Origin: CAYXVB01 sp964467785
GTDB lineage: Bacteria; Bdellovibrionota; UBA1018
Length of the DNA: 33,025 nt
Reading direction: 5' to 3'
Assembly: GCA_964467785.1 (NCBI GenBank)
Contig: CAYXVB010000018.1
Coordinates: 1-33,025, forward strand
The notes beneath the pieces were generated by a model. It ran no database searches and was not told the DNA's origin. It saw only the letters and a program-made list of their open reading frames with translations. Position 1 is the stretch's first letter, and each line of letters opens with the position of its first letter. A program made the position numbers and the translations under genes. Of the stretch, positions 7,970 through 15,139 are shown piece by piece.

Positions 7970-8614
7970 TTAGCTCTTTTTGCGGATCTGGTAATGCACC
8001 GCCGCTTCAGAGGCCTCGAAGCCGGCCACTTCGTAGGCGTCTTCGACTCCAAGCCCGCCTAAGAGCCGCTCACCTTCGCCCACGAAGACGGGAGCCATGA
8101 CCAGGTGCAGTTCGTCGATCAGTCGCGCTTTCCAGAAAGCGCGGACCGTGGAGACGCCGCCATTGATCTTGACGTCCTTGCCACCGGCCGCAGCCCGGGC
8201 TTGCTCGAGAATCGCTTCCGGCGAGCCGTTGACGAAGTGAAATGACGTTCCGTTTTCAAACTCCAGGCTGGGCCGAGGATGATGCGTCAACACGAAAACC
8301 GGATGCTTGAAGGGCGGATTCTCGCCCCACCAGCCTTTCCAATCCTCGTTGACCCAGGGGCCACGGTGGGGACTGAACATGTTGCGGCCCATGATGGAGG
8401 CGCCCACACCCTCGAAGGCCTTGGCCGCGTAGCGGTCGTCCAGGCCCGTGCTGCCCCCCTCTTGCCCAAACTTCGATTTGAAAGTCCGGGTCGGAAAGAA
8501 CCAGTTCATGATCTGGATGGCGTTTTTACCAAAGGGCTCGTCTTGGCTCTGCTGTAGGCCGGCGCCGAATCCATCCATCGAGCAACCAAAAGCGCGAACC
8601 ACCACTTGGGACAT
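7970..8614 (-). CDS. RibD C-terminal / dihydrofolate reductase-like protein
   Basis: A 214-residue protein starting MSQVVVRAFGCSMDG. It has the family layout of a Rossmann-like DHFR fold: GASIMGRNMFSP (xxGRxTx-type motif), WWGENPPFKHPVFVLTHHPR, GGKDVKINGGVSTVRAF (dinucleotide-binding GG) and LIDELHLVMAPVFVGEGERL. These are NADPH-dependent reductases of unassigned substrate, distinct from true FolA. I chose the start at 8614 because GGAGG lies 7 nt upstream; the open frame extends further but that stretch has no protein-like character. It lies 91 bp after the pirin gene and 9 bp before the MFS gene. Confidence 0.87.
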   Translation of the reverse strand: MSQVVVRAFGCSMDGFGAGLQQSQDEPFGKNAIQIMNWFFPTRTFKSKFGQEGGSTGLDDRYAAKAFEGVGASIMGRNMFSPHRGPWVNEDWKGWWGENPPFKHPVFVLTHHPRPSLEFENGTSFHFVNGSPEAILEQARAAAGGKDVKINGGVSTVRAFWKARLIDELHLVMAPVFVGEGERLLGGLGVEDAYEVAGFEASEAAVHYQIRKKS

Positions 8615-8705
8615 CAAAGATCCTCCAAGCGCCAGTATAGGAGAATCCCGAGCGAATAAAAACTCAAAGCGGCGCCATAGGCGCTCAAAGGGACTTTCGA
8701 TGAGC

Positions 8706-9491
8706 TTATTGGTTCTGCAACAGGAGCACGACTTGCCCCGTGCCGGTGACGTCGAATTTTCCTGAATCCAAAACCACCCCATCCCCGTCCGCGAGCTCTT
8801 TCTGTCCCAACCGGAACTTGCCGAAAAAGACCGCGTACCCGAACTGGCCGCTGGGCACTTCGAAATCCTGGCGCCCATCCAGCTTTGCGGCGTAGAGCCA
8901 GAGATCCTGGCGAATAACGAGCGGAGCCTGCTTGGGCCCCGCCATCAACTGAAAGCCCTCGCCAATGAGGGGCGCATGACGGACTTCGGGGATGCCTCCG
9001 TTAGAATGGGGACGAATCCAGATCTGGAGAAGCCTTAGGTCCTCGGAACCGGAGTTCCCTTCCGCGTGAAAGATCCCGTCTCGAGCGCTCATCAATTGCA
9101 GACTCAAAGAAGGCACGAACTGCTCCGAACCCTTGTTGTCTTTATGATGCAAAGTCCCCCGCGCGACCCAGGTCAAGATCTCCATGTCGCCGTGGGGATG
9201 CATCGGAAAGCGCGCATCGGGTTTGAGCGTGGCGTCCGCGGCCACCAAGAGATTTTTCAGTGCTTCTCCCCTTCCGGAATGGGGTCCGACCGTCGCGATG
9301 AAGTGATCTTTCAAACTGATCCAGCCGAGATCGACCGCTGGCAAACGCGCAAACGGCCGGACTTGAATTTCCTGTTGGGACGAATTTTGCCGCTTCATTG
9401 CTCTCTCTCCCTGACTTCCAATCCATTTCCAGGAGCCGAGAAAAAGGCCAAAGCCCATTATTGAGAGCAGCAGGCCAGTTTTCAGCTTCAT
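8706..9491 (-). CDS. pirin-family (YhaK-like) protein with N-terminal membrane segment
   Basis: A 261-residue bicupin. The metal-site residues of pirins are visible: MHPHGDMEIL (two His), and FHAE in MSARDGIFHAEGNSG (His and Glu), followed by LRLLQIWIRP as in YhaK. Such proteins bind Fe/Ni and some have quercetinase activity or act as redox sensors. Oddly, it begins with KLKTGLLLSIMGFGLFLGSW, a signal peptide or anchor, whereas pirins are normally cytosolic. The start at 9491 has AGGAG 9 nt upstream. First gene of a pirin-reductase-MFS operon, divergent from the HxlR fragment. Confidence 0.85.
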   Translation of the reverse strand: MKLKTGLLLSIMGFGLFLGSWKWIGSQGERAMKRQNSSQQEIQVRPFARLPAVDLGWISLKDHFIATVGPHSGRGEALKNLLVAADATLKPDARFPMHPHGDMEILTWVARGTLHHKDNKGSEQFVPSLSLQLMSARDGIFHAEGNSGSEDLRLLQIWIRPHSNGGIPEVRHAPLIGEGFQLMAGPKQAPLVIRQDLWLYAAKLDGRQDFEVPSGQFGYAVFFGKFRLGQKELADGDGVVLDSGKFDVTGTGQVVLLLQNQ

Positions 9492-9555
9492 GGTGAGACT
9501 TCTCCTGAGTGTCATTCTCTCTTTGTGGTACACTCAGTAAAGTAGGGTTAATTTT

Positions 9556-9655
9556 NNNNNNNNNNNNNNNNNNNNNNNNNNNNNNNNNNNNNNNNNNNNN
9601 NNNNNNNNNNNNNNNNNNNNNNNNNNNNNNNNNNNNNNNNNNNNNNNNNNNNNNN
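9556..9655. other. assembly gap of 100 N
   Basis: Exactly 100 N, the conventional placeholder for a gap of unknown size. It removes most of the HxlR-type gene and part of the pirin upstream region. A typical HxlR protein needs roughly 240 bp more coding sequence than remains, so the true gap is probably longer than 100 bp. Confidence 0.95.
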
Positions 9656-9745
9656 CCGCGCGTGGAGTATTCGCTAACGCCCAAAGGCCGCGGACTCTCC
9701 GTCGTTTTCGATGCCATGGCGGAGTTCGGATCGAAGTGGCTGTGA
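9656..9745 (+). CDS. HxlR-family regulator, C-terminal fragment
   Basis: Only the last 29 codons remain after the gap. They read PRVEYSLTPKGRGLSVVFDA and end SKWL, the standard end of the HxlR winged-helix domain (the VEYSLTxxG wing, then the dimerisation helix). The beginning is lost in the N run. These regulators commonly control divergently transcribed redox, quinone or electrophile-response genes; here the divergent unit is pirin-reductase-MFS. The break is most likely an assembly artefact rather than a pseudogene. Confidence 0.75.
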   Translation, partial: PRVEYSLTPKGRGLSVVFDAMAEFGSKWL

Positions 9746-9816
9746 ACCGCTTTGCGATGGGCACGGGCTCAGTCTTTCCTTGGCGAATGAAGCCCCTTCC
9801 CCTATGACTGTGTGAA

Positions 9817-10275
9817 ATGACCAGGAAGCCCCGCGCCCACTCTCACACGCACTCCGCTCCATCCTTGGAAAACGTCCTCGCTGCGATCAAAGCTGCCGGG
9901 CTCAAAATCACCGCTCCCCGCAAAGCGATCCTCCAGGCGTTTGTCGGCGAGCATGGCCCCTTCACCGCCGAAGAGATCCACACGATCATCACCAAACGGG
10001 TGTGCGATCTCGCTACCGTCTATCGGACGCTCGGAAGTCTCGAGGAAGCGGGCATTCTCAAACGCTGCGATTTCAAGGACAGTCTGGCGCGCTATGAGCT
10101 GGCCGAGCCCGGCCACGCCCATCATCACCACATCATCTGCAACAAGTGCCGCCGGATCGAGATCATCGAAGACCACGAGGTTGCCCACGAGCTTGACCGG
10201 CTGGGCAAAAAGATGGGTTATGCGGAGGTCTCCCACTCATTGGAGTTCTTCGGAATCTGTCCCCAGTGTCGGTGA
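9817..10275 (+). CDS. Fur-family metalloregulator, probably Zur
   Basis: A 152-residue Fur-family repressor: winged-helix region GLKITAPRKAILQAF ... CDLATVYRTLGSLEEAGI, then a metal-binding dimerisation domain. HAHHHHIICNKCRR and ICPQCR supply two CxxC pairs for structural zinc, and His-rich residues precede the first. The N-terminus is also His-containing (HSHTHS). The family includes Fur, Zur, Mur and PerR, and sequence alone does not settle the metal. Its position beside a ZnuABC-type operon, and a Fur-type palindrome at that operon's promoter, favour Zur (inference). Its 3' end overlaps the convergent lipoprotein gene by 39 bp. Confidence 0.85.
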   Translation: MTRKPRAHSHTHSAPSLENVLAAIKAAGLKITAPRKAILQAFVGEHGPFTAEEIHTIITKRVCDLATVYRTLGSLEEAGILKRCDFKDSLARYELAEPGHAHHHHIICNKCRRIEIIEDHEVAHELDRLGKKMGYAEVSHSLEFFGICPQCR

Positions 10276-10734
10276 GTCCGGCTCGTTTGGCCCCGGCTCG
10301 GACATGAAATGGCAATAGAGCGAAACCGAAGTCTCCGAGTGGTAGTGACACGCGAGATACCGGGTTTCCGACTCTGAGTCGTCACTGTCGCTATATTGAA
10401 TGGCAACGCTCACGGCCGCGCCAGAGTCCCAGACTTTGATATTCTGGACCGAAGAACGCGGGGCGATCTTCTTCTCGAATTTACGAAGTGCCGACTCCTG
10501 AGCGCCGCGGATTTCCGCCAGGCAATAGCCGCCGACATCCTCCCAGCTCTCCCCACCCCGCTCTGCTGGGGGCTTGACCCTCTCTTTGACGCATTTTCGC
10601 TGCAAAGCGGGCCCTTGAACGGTAGGCTGCGCTTTTTCTTGGGCCTTTTCTTGCGTCTCCACCGCGTTGCAACCAGACGCCAGGGCGACTGGCAACACGA
10701 GAGCGCTGATCAGCCTCGCTCGCGATCGAATCAT
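10237..10734 (-). CDS. putative lipoprotein with Cys/His tail, end of znu operon
   Basis: 165 residues with a lipoprotein signal (LPVALASGC, Cys22). The middle has GESWEDVGGYCLAEI and the C-terminal third reads RYLACHYHSETSVSLYCHFM, a C-x-H pattern followed by a second C-x-F. Similar tails occur in the next two genes of the operon, suggesting a divergent small family. Start supported by AGGAG 6 nt upstream. The 79-bp gap to the preceding gene is filled by a 13-bp tandem repeat. The gene ends inside the 3' end of the Fur-family gene on the other strand. Role unknown; periplasmic metal or thiol chemistry is a guess. Confidence 0.65.
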   Translation of the reverse strand: MIRSRARLISALVLPVALASGCNAVETQEKAQEKAQPTVQGPALQRKCVKERVKPPAERGGESWEDVGGYCLAEIRGAQESALRKFEKKIAPRSSVQNIKVWDSGAAVSVAIQYSDSDDSESETRYLACHYHSETSVSLYCHFMSEPGPNEPDSPTLGTDSEELQ

Positions 10735-10749
10735 ACCTAACTCCTTGCT

Positions 10750-10827
10750 CCGTGATCGGTTTCAGTGATCCGTTTCAGTGATCTGGCTCAGTGATCCATC
10801 TTAGTGATCCATCTCAGTGATCCATCA
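10750..10827. repeat. 13-bp tandem repeat, six copies
   Basis: Six consecutive 13-bp units, consensus CAGTGATCCATCT, start at 10750, 10763, 10776, 10789, 10802 and 10815. The three central units are nearly identical and the outer ones differ at a few bases. The array spans the stop codon of the 127/107-residue gene and fills the space before the lipoprotein gene, inside the operon. As 13 is not a multiple of three, each copy puts its TGA in a different frame on the minus strand. Confidence 0.85.
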
Positions 10828-11137
10828 TCGACGGGTGGCAATCAAACCGCTCAGGCGTATGGAAGTGACAGAAATAGGTCGCCTTCTTCAGAGCCCCATA
10901 TCGGTAAAAGATCTTGATCTCGAGCTCGTCGCCGATGACGGCTGCACGGGTTTCAGTGACCTTCTCCTTGATCCAGATCCCTTGCTTTTCGTAAAATAGG
11001 TTCATCGCGATCGGCAAAGCCGCGCGAAGCTCCCGAGCCGTGATCGGAGTCGACTCCTCGTCCGCGTGAACCCTGCCGCCCATCAGGATCACTGCGAAAA
11101 GGGCGCCCAGGACCGCTTTTTCAAACTTCCGTTTCAT
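10814..11137 (-). CDS. small secreted protein with CHFH tail
   Basis: 107 residues from MKRKFEKAVLGALFAVILMG, a signal peptide likely cleaved after VHA. The mature protein has an ITARELRAALPIAMNLF helix and a C-terminal IKIFYRYGALKKATYFCHFH and FDCH. It aligns by eye with its upstream neighbour: T..EL, Y..GA.K, a C/H pair, then a final Cys. I start at 11137 because of the purine-rich GAGAGGGGAAG upstream; a longer frame lacks a signal peptide. It follows its paralogue by 14 bp. Its last codons read into the tandem repeat. Function unknown. Confidence 0.65.
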   Translation of the reverse strand: MKRKFEKAVLGALFAVILMGGRVHADEESTPITARELRAALPIAMNLFYEKQGIWIKEKVTETRAAVIGDELEIKIFYRYGALKKATYFCHFHTPERFDCHPSMMDH

Positions 11138-11151
11138 GGATTCTTCCCCTC

Positions 11152-11460
11152 TCACTGCTTCACGCAGGTCATTTTCGGATGGGTCGCAAATCCACAATGG
11201 AACGTGAGGGTGCTTTTTTCAGCGCCGTTCTTGTAGTGGAACTTGACGATCGCTTCAGCCCCCTGCTTGACGCCCTGATAACCGTAAATCGTGCCCAGCG
11301 CCTGCTCGCCCAAGACGGCCTGAAACTGTTCAAACGCGAGATCGATCCCCTGAACGAGCTCGTCGGTGGTGAGACTCTTGTCCGCGGCATGGACACCCGG
11401 AATCCCGGCTCCCGCCAACGCCACGATCCATGCTGCTCCCACTAAGCCAAATTTATTCAT
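11152..11460 (-). CDS. small secreted protein, paralogue of the next gene
   Basis: 102 residues. The signal peptide (MNKFGLVGAAWIVALAGAG, cleavage near VHA) leads into LTTDELVQGIDLAFEQFQ and a C-terminal IVKFHYKNGAEKSTLTFHC ... MTCVKQ. The pattern of T-x-x-E-L, Y-x-N-G-A-x-K-S, H-C and final Cys matches the downstream gene, so the two probably arose by tandem duplication. A strong AGGAG lies 7 nt before the ATG. It starts 26 bp after the ZnuB stop, on the same strand. No family is recognised. Confidence 0.68.
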   Translation of the reverse strand: MNKFGLVGAAWIVALAGAGIPGVHAADKSLTTDELVQGIDLAFEQFQAVLGEQALGTIYGYQGVKQGAEAIVKFHYKNGAEKSTLTFHCGFATHPKMTCVKQ

Positions 11461-11486
11461 GCTGATCTCCTCTGAATCGGTCGAGT

Positions 11487-12365
11487 TTATCGACTGGGTG
11501 TTTGACGACCTGGCCTATTCCAGATCGATTCAAGCGCTGCAACCGCGCTGGTCAATGCAAAGAGCGTCAAAGTGACCGTGGGGACGGTGGGAAAACGCTC
11601 AAAATAAAGCGAGAGCGCAAATCCCACTCCCGTGCTGGCCATCGCCGATCCAGCGGCCCAGAACAGGTGTCTGGAGAGACCCTTTGACCTTGCGAATCTC
11701 AGGATCGTGGTCGGCAGAAAAAGAAGGGCGATGGTGAAAAGCAAACCGAGAAACTGCACGGAAAAGCAGAGAACGCTCAGGGAGAGCGCGTTGAACAGGA
11801 GCGCCCAGCGCTTTCCGGTGCCTAAAGAATGTTGATGGCCGAAAGTCGCCAGCTCGAACGATTGTCCGCTGATGGGCCGGCGAAACACGATCAGCACAAA
11901 AGCGCCGATGAGCCCCAGCACCAACGTCATCTTTGCGTCGAACTCGGTGAGCGTCGCCAGATCCCCAAAGTAGATCTGCGACATGTGGCTTTCGAGCGCC
12001 GGGAAAACCGCGGTCACAAAGTGGCCCGACGCGAGTAGGAGCGAGAAAACCGCCGCGAACAAGGTGTTTTTGGAAATTCCTTTGCGCTTTGCCAGAATAT
12101 CGGTGGCAAGAAACGTCCCCGCGGAGACGAGGAACGAAAAGACGAATGGCGCCAGGTGGCTGTCCGGGTCGGCATGAAAAACGCTCTGCGTAGCCCCCTC
12201 GAAAGCCAGAGCCAGGAGGACGCCCAGCATTGCGCCCTGGCTGACGCATACCGTTTGCATCGCGCGATCGCGCGACGCGAGCTGACAACCCAGAAGCGCC
12301 AAGGCGCCGCTGAAAATGCAGCCCGCCGGAAGGGTCCACGAATACAGCGAAAGGAGTTCCATCAT
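11487..12365 (-). CDS. znuB: zinc/manganese ABC transporter permease
   Basis: A 292-residue ABC-3-type membrane permease with about eight or nine hydrophobic segments. It begins with the family pattern AGCIFSGALALLGCQLASRD and SQGAMLGVLLALAF, and later has FLPTTILRFAR. It forms the membrane channel that moves Zn or Mn delivered by ZnuA, powered by ZnuC. I chose the ATG at 12365 because it overlaps the ZnuC stop in an ATGA, with a GGGGGA upstream; a TTG two codons earlier is the alternative. Zn is preferred over Mn only because of the Zur-like neighbour. Confidence 0.88.
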   Translation of the reverse strand: MMELLSLYSWTLPAGCIFSGALALLGCQLASRDRAMQTVCVSQGAMLGVLLALAFEGATQSVFHADPDSHLAPFVFSFLVSAGTFLATDILAKRKGISKNTLFAAVFSLLLASGHFVTAVFPALESHMSQIYFGDLATLTEFDAKMTLVLGLIGAFVLIVFRRPISGQSFELATFGHQHSLGTGKRWALLFNALSLSVLCFSVQFLGLLFTIALLFLPTTILRFARSKGLSRHLFWAAGSAMASTGVGFALSLYFERFPTVPTVTLTLFALTSAVAALESIWNRPGRQTPSR

Positions 12366-13024
12366 GGGCAATCCCCCTCTTCTGAGCCAGCCGACTCATC
12401 TGACGCCCCGAGATGAAGATGCCGAGTCTTGACCTGCTGGAAGTCCGAGAGGAGGCGCTTTTCGTGGGAAACCAAGACCACACCACGTGGAGCGCGCCTG
12501 TCGTCCCGAAGAAAATCGACAATCGCACACCGGACACGCTCCCGGCTTTCCTGATCCAGATGGTTCATGGGCTCGTCGAGAAGCAAAAGTTTGGGCGATG
12601 CGAGCAAAAGGCGCGTGAGCAACGTCCGCTTGCGCTCGCCTCCACTCGCGGAATTCCAACCCAGATCGAGCTGATCGCGATCCAGCAACCCGAGCGCGAT
12701 GATCTCGGCTTCCGCGACCGGCCTTTTCATCGAGATTTCAAGCACGTCCCTCAGGGTCAGCGGCAGATGGAATTCCGTGTTCTGCAGCTGGGGCAAGAGT
12801 GCGATCCGCGACCGCTCCACACTCAGCTTGACGCTTCCGGCAAGCGGCTTGAGCTGCTCGAGCAGGACGCGAAGAAGTGTCGACTTTCCGGACCCATTGG
12901 CCCCGGTGACCAGAAGCAACTCTCCCGCTTCGATCCGAATGGAGAGGTCGCGCGCGAGAACTTTGCCGCCGGGCGCTCCGTAAGCCACTGCCGAAACGTC
13001 AATGAGGGAGAACGCGCCGATCAT
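12362..13024 (-). CDS. znuC: zinc/manganese ABC transporter ATP-binding protein
   Basis: A 220-residue ABC ATPase with Walker A GANGSGKST, a Q-loop LLPQLQN, signature NSASGGERKR (a variant of LSGGQ in which Ala and Glu replace the usual residues), Walker B LLLLDEP with MNHLD, and the switch His in VLVSHEKR. It energises import through the adjacent permease. It overlaps ZnuA upstream by 4 bp and ZnuB downstream by 4 bp. The C-terminus is acidic and lacks the His-rich tail seen in some ZnuC proteins. Confidence 0.9.
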   Translation of the reverse strand: MIGAFSLIDVSAVAYGAPGGKVLARDLSIRIEAGELLLVTGANGSGKSTLLRVLLEQLKPLAGSVKLSVERSRIALLPQLQNTEFHLPLTLRDVLEISMKRPVAEAEIIALGLLDRDQLDLGWNSASGGERKRTLLTRLLLASPKLLLLDEPMNHLDQESRERVRCAIVDFLRDDRRAPRGVVLVSHEKRLLSDFQQVKTRHLHLGASDESAGSEEGDCP

Positions 13025-14001
13025 TGCCGAGCCTTACTGGAATCGAGCAACCCCGCGATCGAATCGACGGCATGTTCCTGGAGCGAGATATAGTCTTTGA
13101 ACCGGCCTCCCGTCTGCACCGAAGCCTGCACGATCAGGCTCGGGATCCCGGAGATCTCCGCGACCCTTTCCACGGTCTTTCGAGGATTGTAGTCGGTAGC
13201 CAGGATGAGTCGGACACCGGCGGACTTGGCGCTCGCGGCGATGCCCGCGATTCGTCCGGCGGAAGGCGGCACTCCCGGCTTTTCCTCGATGCTTCCAAAA
13301 GCCTTGAGGCCATAGGCGTCGAGGAAATACGTGAACTCGCGATGGTATTCCAGCACCTGGGGTCCAGCCTGTTTCGACAAGTAAGGCGCGAGTTTCTTCC
13401 GGCCGGCCTCCACGAGCGCGTCCATTCTCTTGCTGAACTCCGAGTAGTTTTTCTGATACGCGGCCGCATGCTCCGGATCGGCCCGGAGAAGCGCTTCGAG
13501 AATCTGCGACGCCCCTTTGGCCAAGGCCTTGGGGCTCAGCCAAAAATGCGGGTTGCCCATGGGGTGCACATCCCCCATGGAACGATCCACCGATCCAGAA
13601 GGCTTGTCCAGAACGTCCACGGCCTTGCCAAGCTCGCAGTGCCCTTTTTCATTGGGCTGTACCTGCGCGTTGCCGGATCGCGAAAGGACCTTGGGCAGCC
13701 AACCCACTTCGAGATCCAGACCGACGGAGCAGACAATGTCCGCGTTCGAGACGAGGCGAATGAACTCAGGGACCGCATCCGCGTAATGAGGATCTTCCAC
13801 TCCTTTGAGGAGGGACCTGACGGCGACGAAATCCTTGCCGATCTCCCGGGCCGCCCAAGCCAGATCAGGAATCGTGGTGACGATCTGAACCGGAGTGGCC
13901 GCGGCCGCGGACGGGGTGACAAACGTCACGGACATTAGGGATATTACGGAAATGAGGCCCCAGGAAAGAAGGCCCGAAATTTTTTGGAACCCGGTACTCA
14001 T
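13021..14001 (-). CDS. znuA: zinc/manganese-binding periplasmic protein
   Basis: A 326-residue cluster A-I metal-binding protein with a signal peptide (about residues 1-35, cleavage after AAA). Candidate ligands are His in KGVEDPHYADAVP, His in GNPHFWLSP, His in EYHREFTYFLDAYG and Asp in ILATDYNPRKT, the usual His-His-His-Asp/Glu order. The His-rich loop typical of many zinc-specific ZnuA proteins is absent, so Mn cannot be excluded. GAGG lies 9 nt before the ATG. It delivers metal to the ZnuBC transporter encoded immediately downstream. Confidence 0.88.
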   Translation of the reverse strand: MSTGFQKISGLLSWGLISVISLMSVTFVTPSAAAATPVQIVTTIPDLAWAAREIGKDFVAVRSLLKGVEDPHYADAVPEFIRLVSNADIVCSVGLDLEVGWLPKVLSRSGNAQVQPNEKGHCELGKAVDVLDKPSGSVDRSMGDVHPMGNPHFWLSPKALAKGASQILEALLRADPEHAAAYQKNYSEFSKRMDALVEAGRKKLAPYLSKQAGPQVLEYHREFTYFLDAYGLKAFGSIEEKPGVPPSAGRIAGIAASAKSAGVRLILATDYNPRKTVERVAEISGIPSLIVQASVQTGGRFKDYISLQEHAVDSIAGLLDSSKARQ

Positions 14002-14018
14002 TGAAAAATCCTCACCCC

Positions 14019-15116
14019 TTAAAAATCATGCGCCGGATGGGCGCCCAGAATGAAAGTCGCCTGAAGCTCGATCAGGTCGCTGGCCTGAGTTTCGGCGCCC
14101 TGTTGACTGACCCATTCGCGGGTATAGCTGGCCCGCAGGGTAGAAAACTCGCTCGCCTTGTAGGTCAGGCTGGGAATCAGCGCGATGGTGGAATTGGAGA
14201 CGGAGCCTCCGACCGCGTTCTTCTGGTTCAGGACGGAAAAATAATCCGCCCGGACGCCGAATTGCAGCGACGGATCGAAACCGTATTGCGGAAACACGTA
14301 CGCGCCGAGCGTGTCCTCGGTCTCAGCGCCGCCGGGGGTCAAAGCGCGAAGCCAGATTTCCGACTGGAACAGAAACTTCAAGGTCCGCCCTTCGCGCCAC
14401 TTGGCGGTAGCGTCCAGGCCGAGATAGCGCTGCTGGGTTTCGTTGGCGGCTTTGCGGCCCAGGTAATTCAGGCCCAGCTGGGCTCCCCCGTCGATGGGCA
14501 ACTCCAAGTAAGTGGCGGCCCTCAGATAGTGGGTCGGGATCAAAGGGCGCTGCCCCTCTGAATGCGCGTGCCCAAACGTCCAGCCACTGGTCAAGCCACC
14601 GGTTAGATCCAGGAAAAACGGAAGCGGGAGGAGATAGCTCCATTCCAACCCGGAATCGTTGACCCCTTCCTTGTCGAAAAACTCCCTTTGAACCTTGGGC
14701 GCGGAGACGAACGGCCAGTCATGGCGATGAAACTGGTTCAACCGACCGATGCCCAGAAAAAACTGCCCGAGCCGAAGACGCGACCGAGCAATAAGCTTAC
14801 TCGAGGAGAGGTAGGCCTCGTGCACCTCGAAAAGCGCCACACCCGACTCCTGGTGGGCCGCCATGTTGAGCTGACCATCGAAAAGAGGATCAATTGGCGC
14901 AAAAAGAATCAGCTCCGCCTCGCGTACCTCGAGACGGTCCGCTTTACCTTCCCGAGGAGTCCCAGCCTGCCCGAAGATGTCTACGGCGACAGCCGTTTGG
15001 AGCCCGGATCCGTCGGAGGCATGGACCGCCGATGATAGAAGGCCTGAGAGTAACGAGACGACCGAGAGCCCCGAGATCAGGCGGGTGAAGAAAAACAGGA
15101 AGTTGCGGTTCCGCAT
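14019..15116 (-). CDS. outer-membrane beta-barrel protein of the znu operon
   Basis: About 365 residues with a signal peptide ending near SAVHA, then alternating amphipathic strands rich in aromatic residues, and a C-terminal Phe (HPAHDF), as needed for BAM recognition. It probably forms a porin-like barrel in the outer membrane. There is no plug domain or TonB box, so it is not a ZnuD-type receptor. A GTG at 15143 overlaps the preceding lipoprotein stop by 4 bp and is an alternative start; I prefer the ATG because the signal peptide then has normal length. His-containing loops (NQFHRHDW, TFGHAHSEG) could capture metal. It precedes znuA by 17 bp. Confidence 0.78.
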   Translation of the reverse strand: MRNRNFLFFFTRLISGLSVVSLLSGLLSSAVHASDGSGLQTAVAVDIFGQAGTPREGKADRLEVREAELILFAPIDPLFDGQLNMAAHQESGVALFEVHEAYLSSSKLIARSRLRLGQFFLGIGRLNQFHRHDWPFVSAPKVQREFFDKEGVNDSGLEWSYLLPLPFFLDLTGGLTSGWTFGHAHSEGQRPLIPTHYLRAATYLELPIDGGAQLGLNYLGRKAANETQQRYLGLDATAKWREGRTLKFLFQSEIWLRALTPGGAETEDTLGAYVFPQYGFDPSLQFGVRADYFSVLNQKNAVGGSVSNSTIALIPSLTYKASEFSTLRASYTREWVSQQGAETQASDLIELQATFILGAHPAHDF

Positions 15117-15139
15117 CTTAAGCCCCGAAATCAGCGCGA

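Noticed and set aside
8615..8878. 88-codon N-terminal extension of the RibD/DHFR-like frame
   Set aside because: It overlaps the pirin gene and lacks a Shine-Dalgarno, whereas GGAGG lies 7 nt before the chosen ATG.
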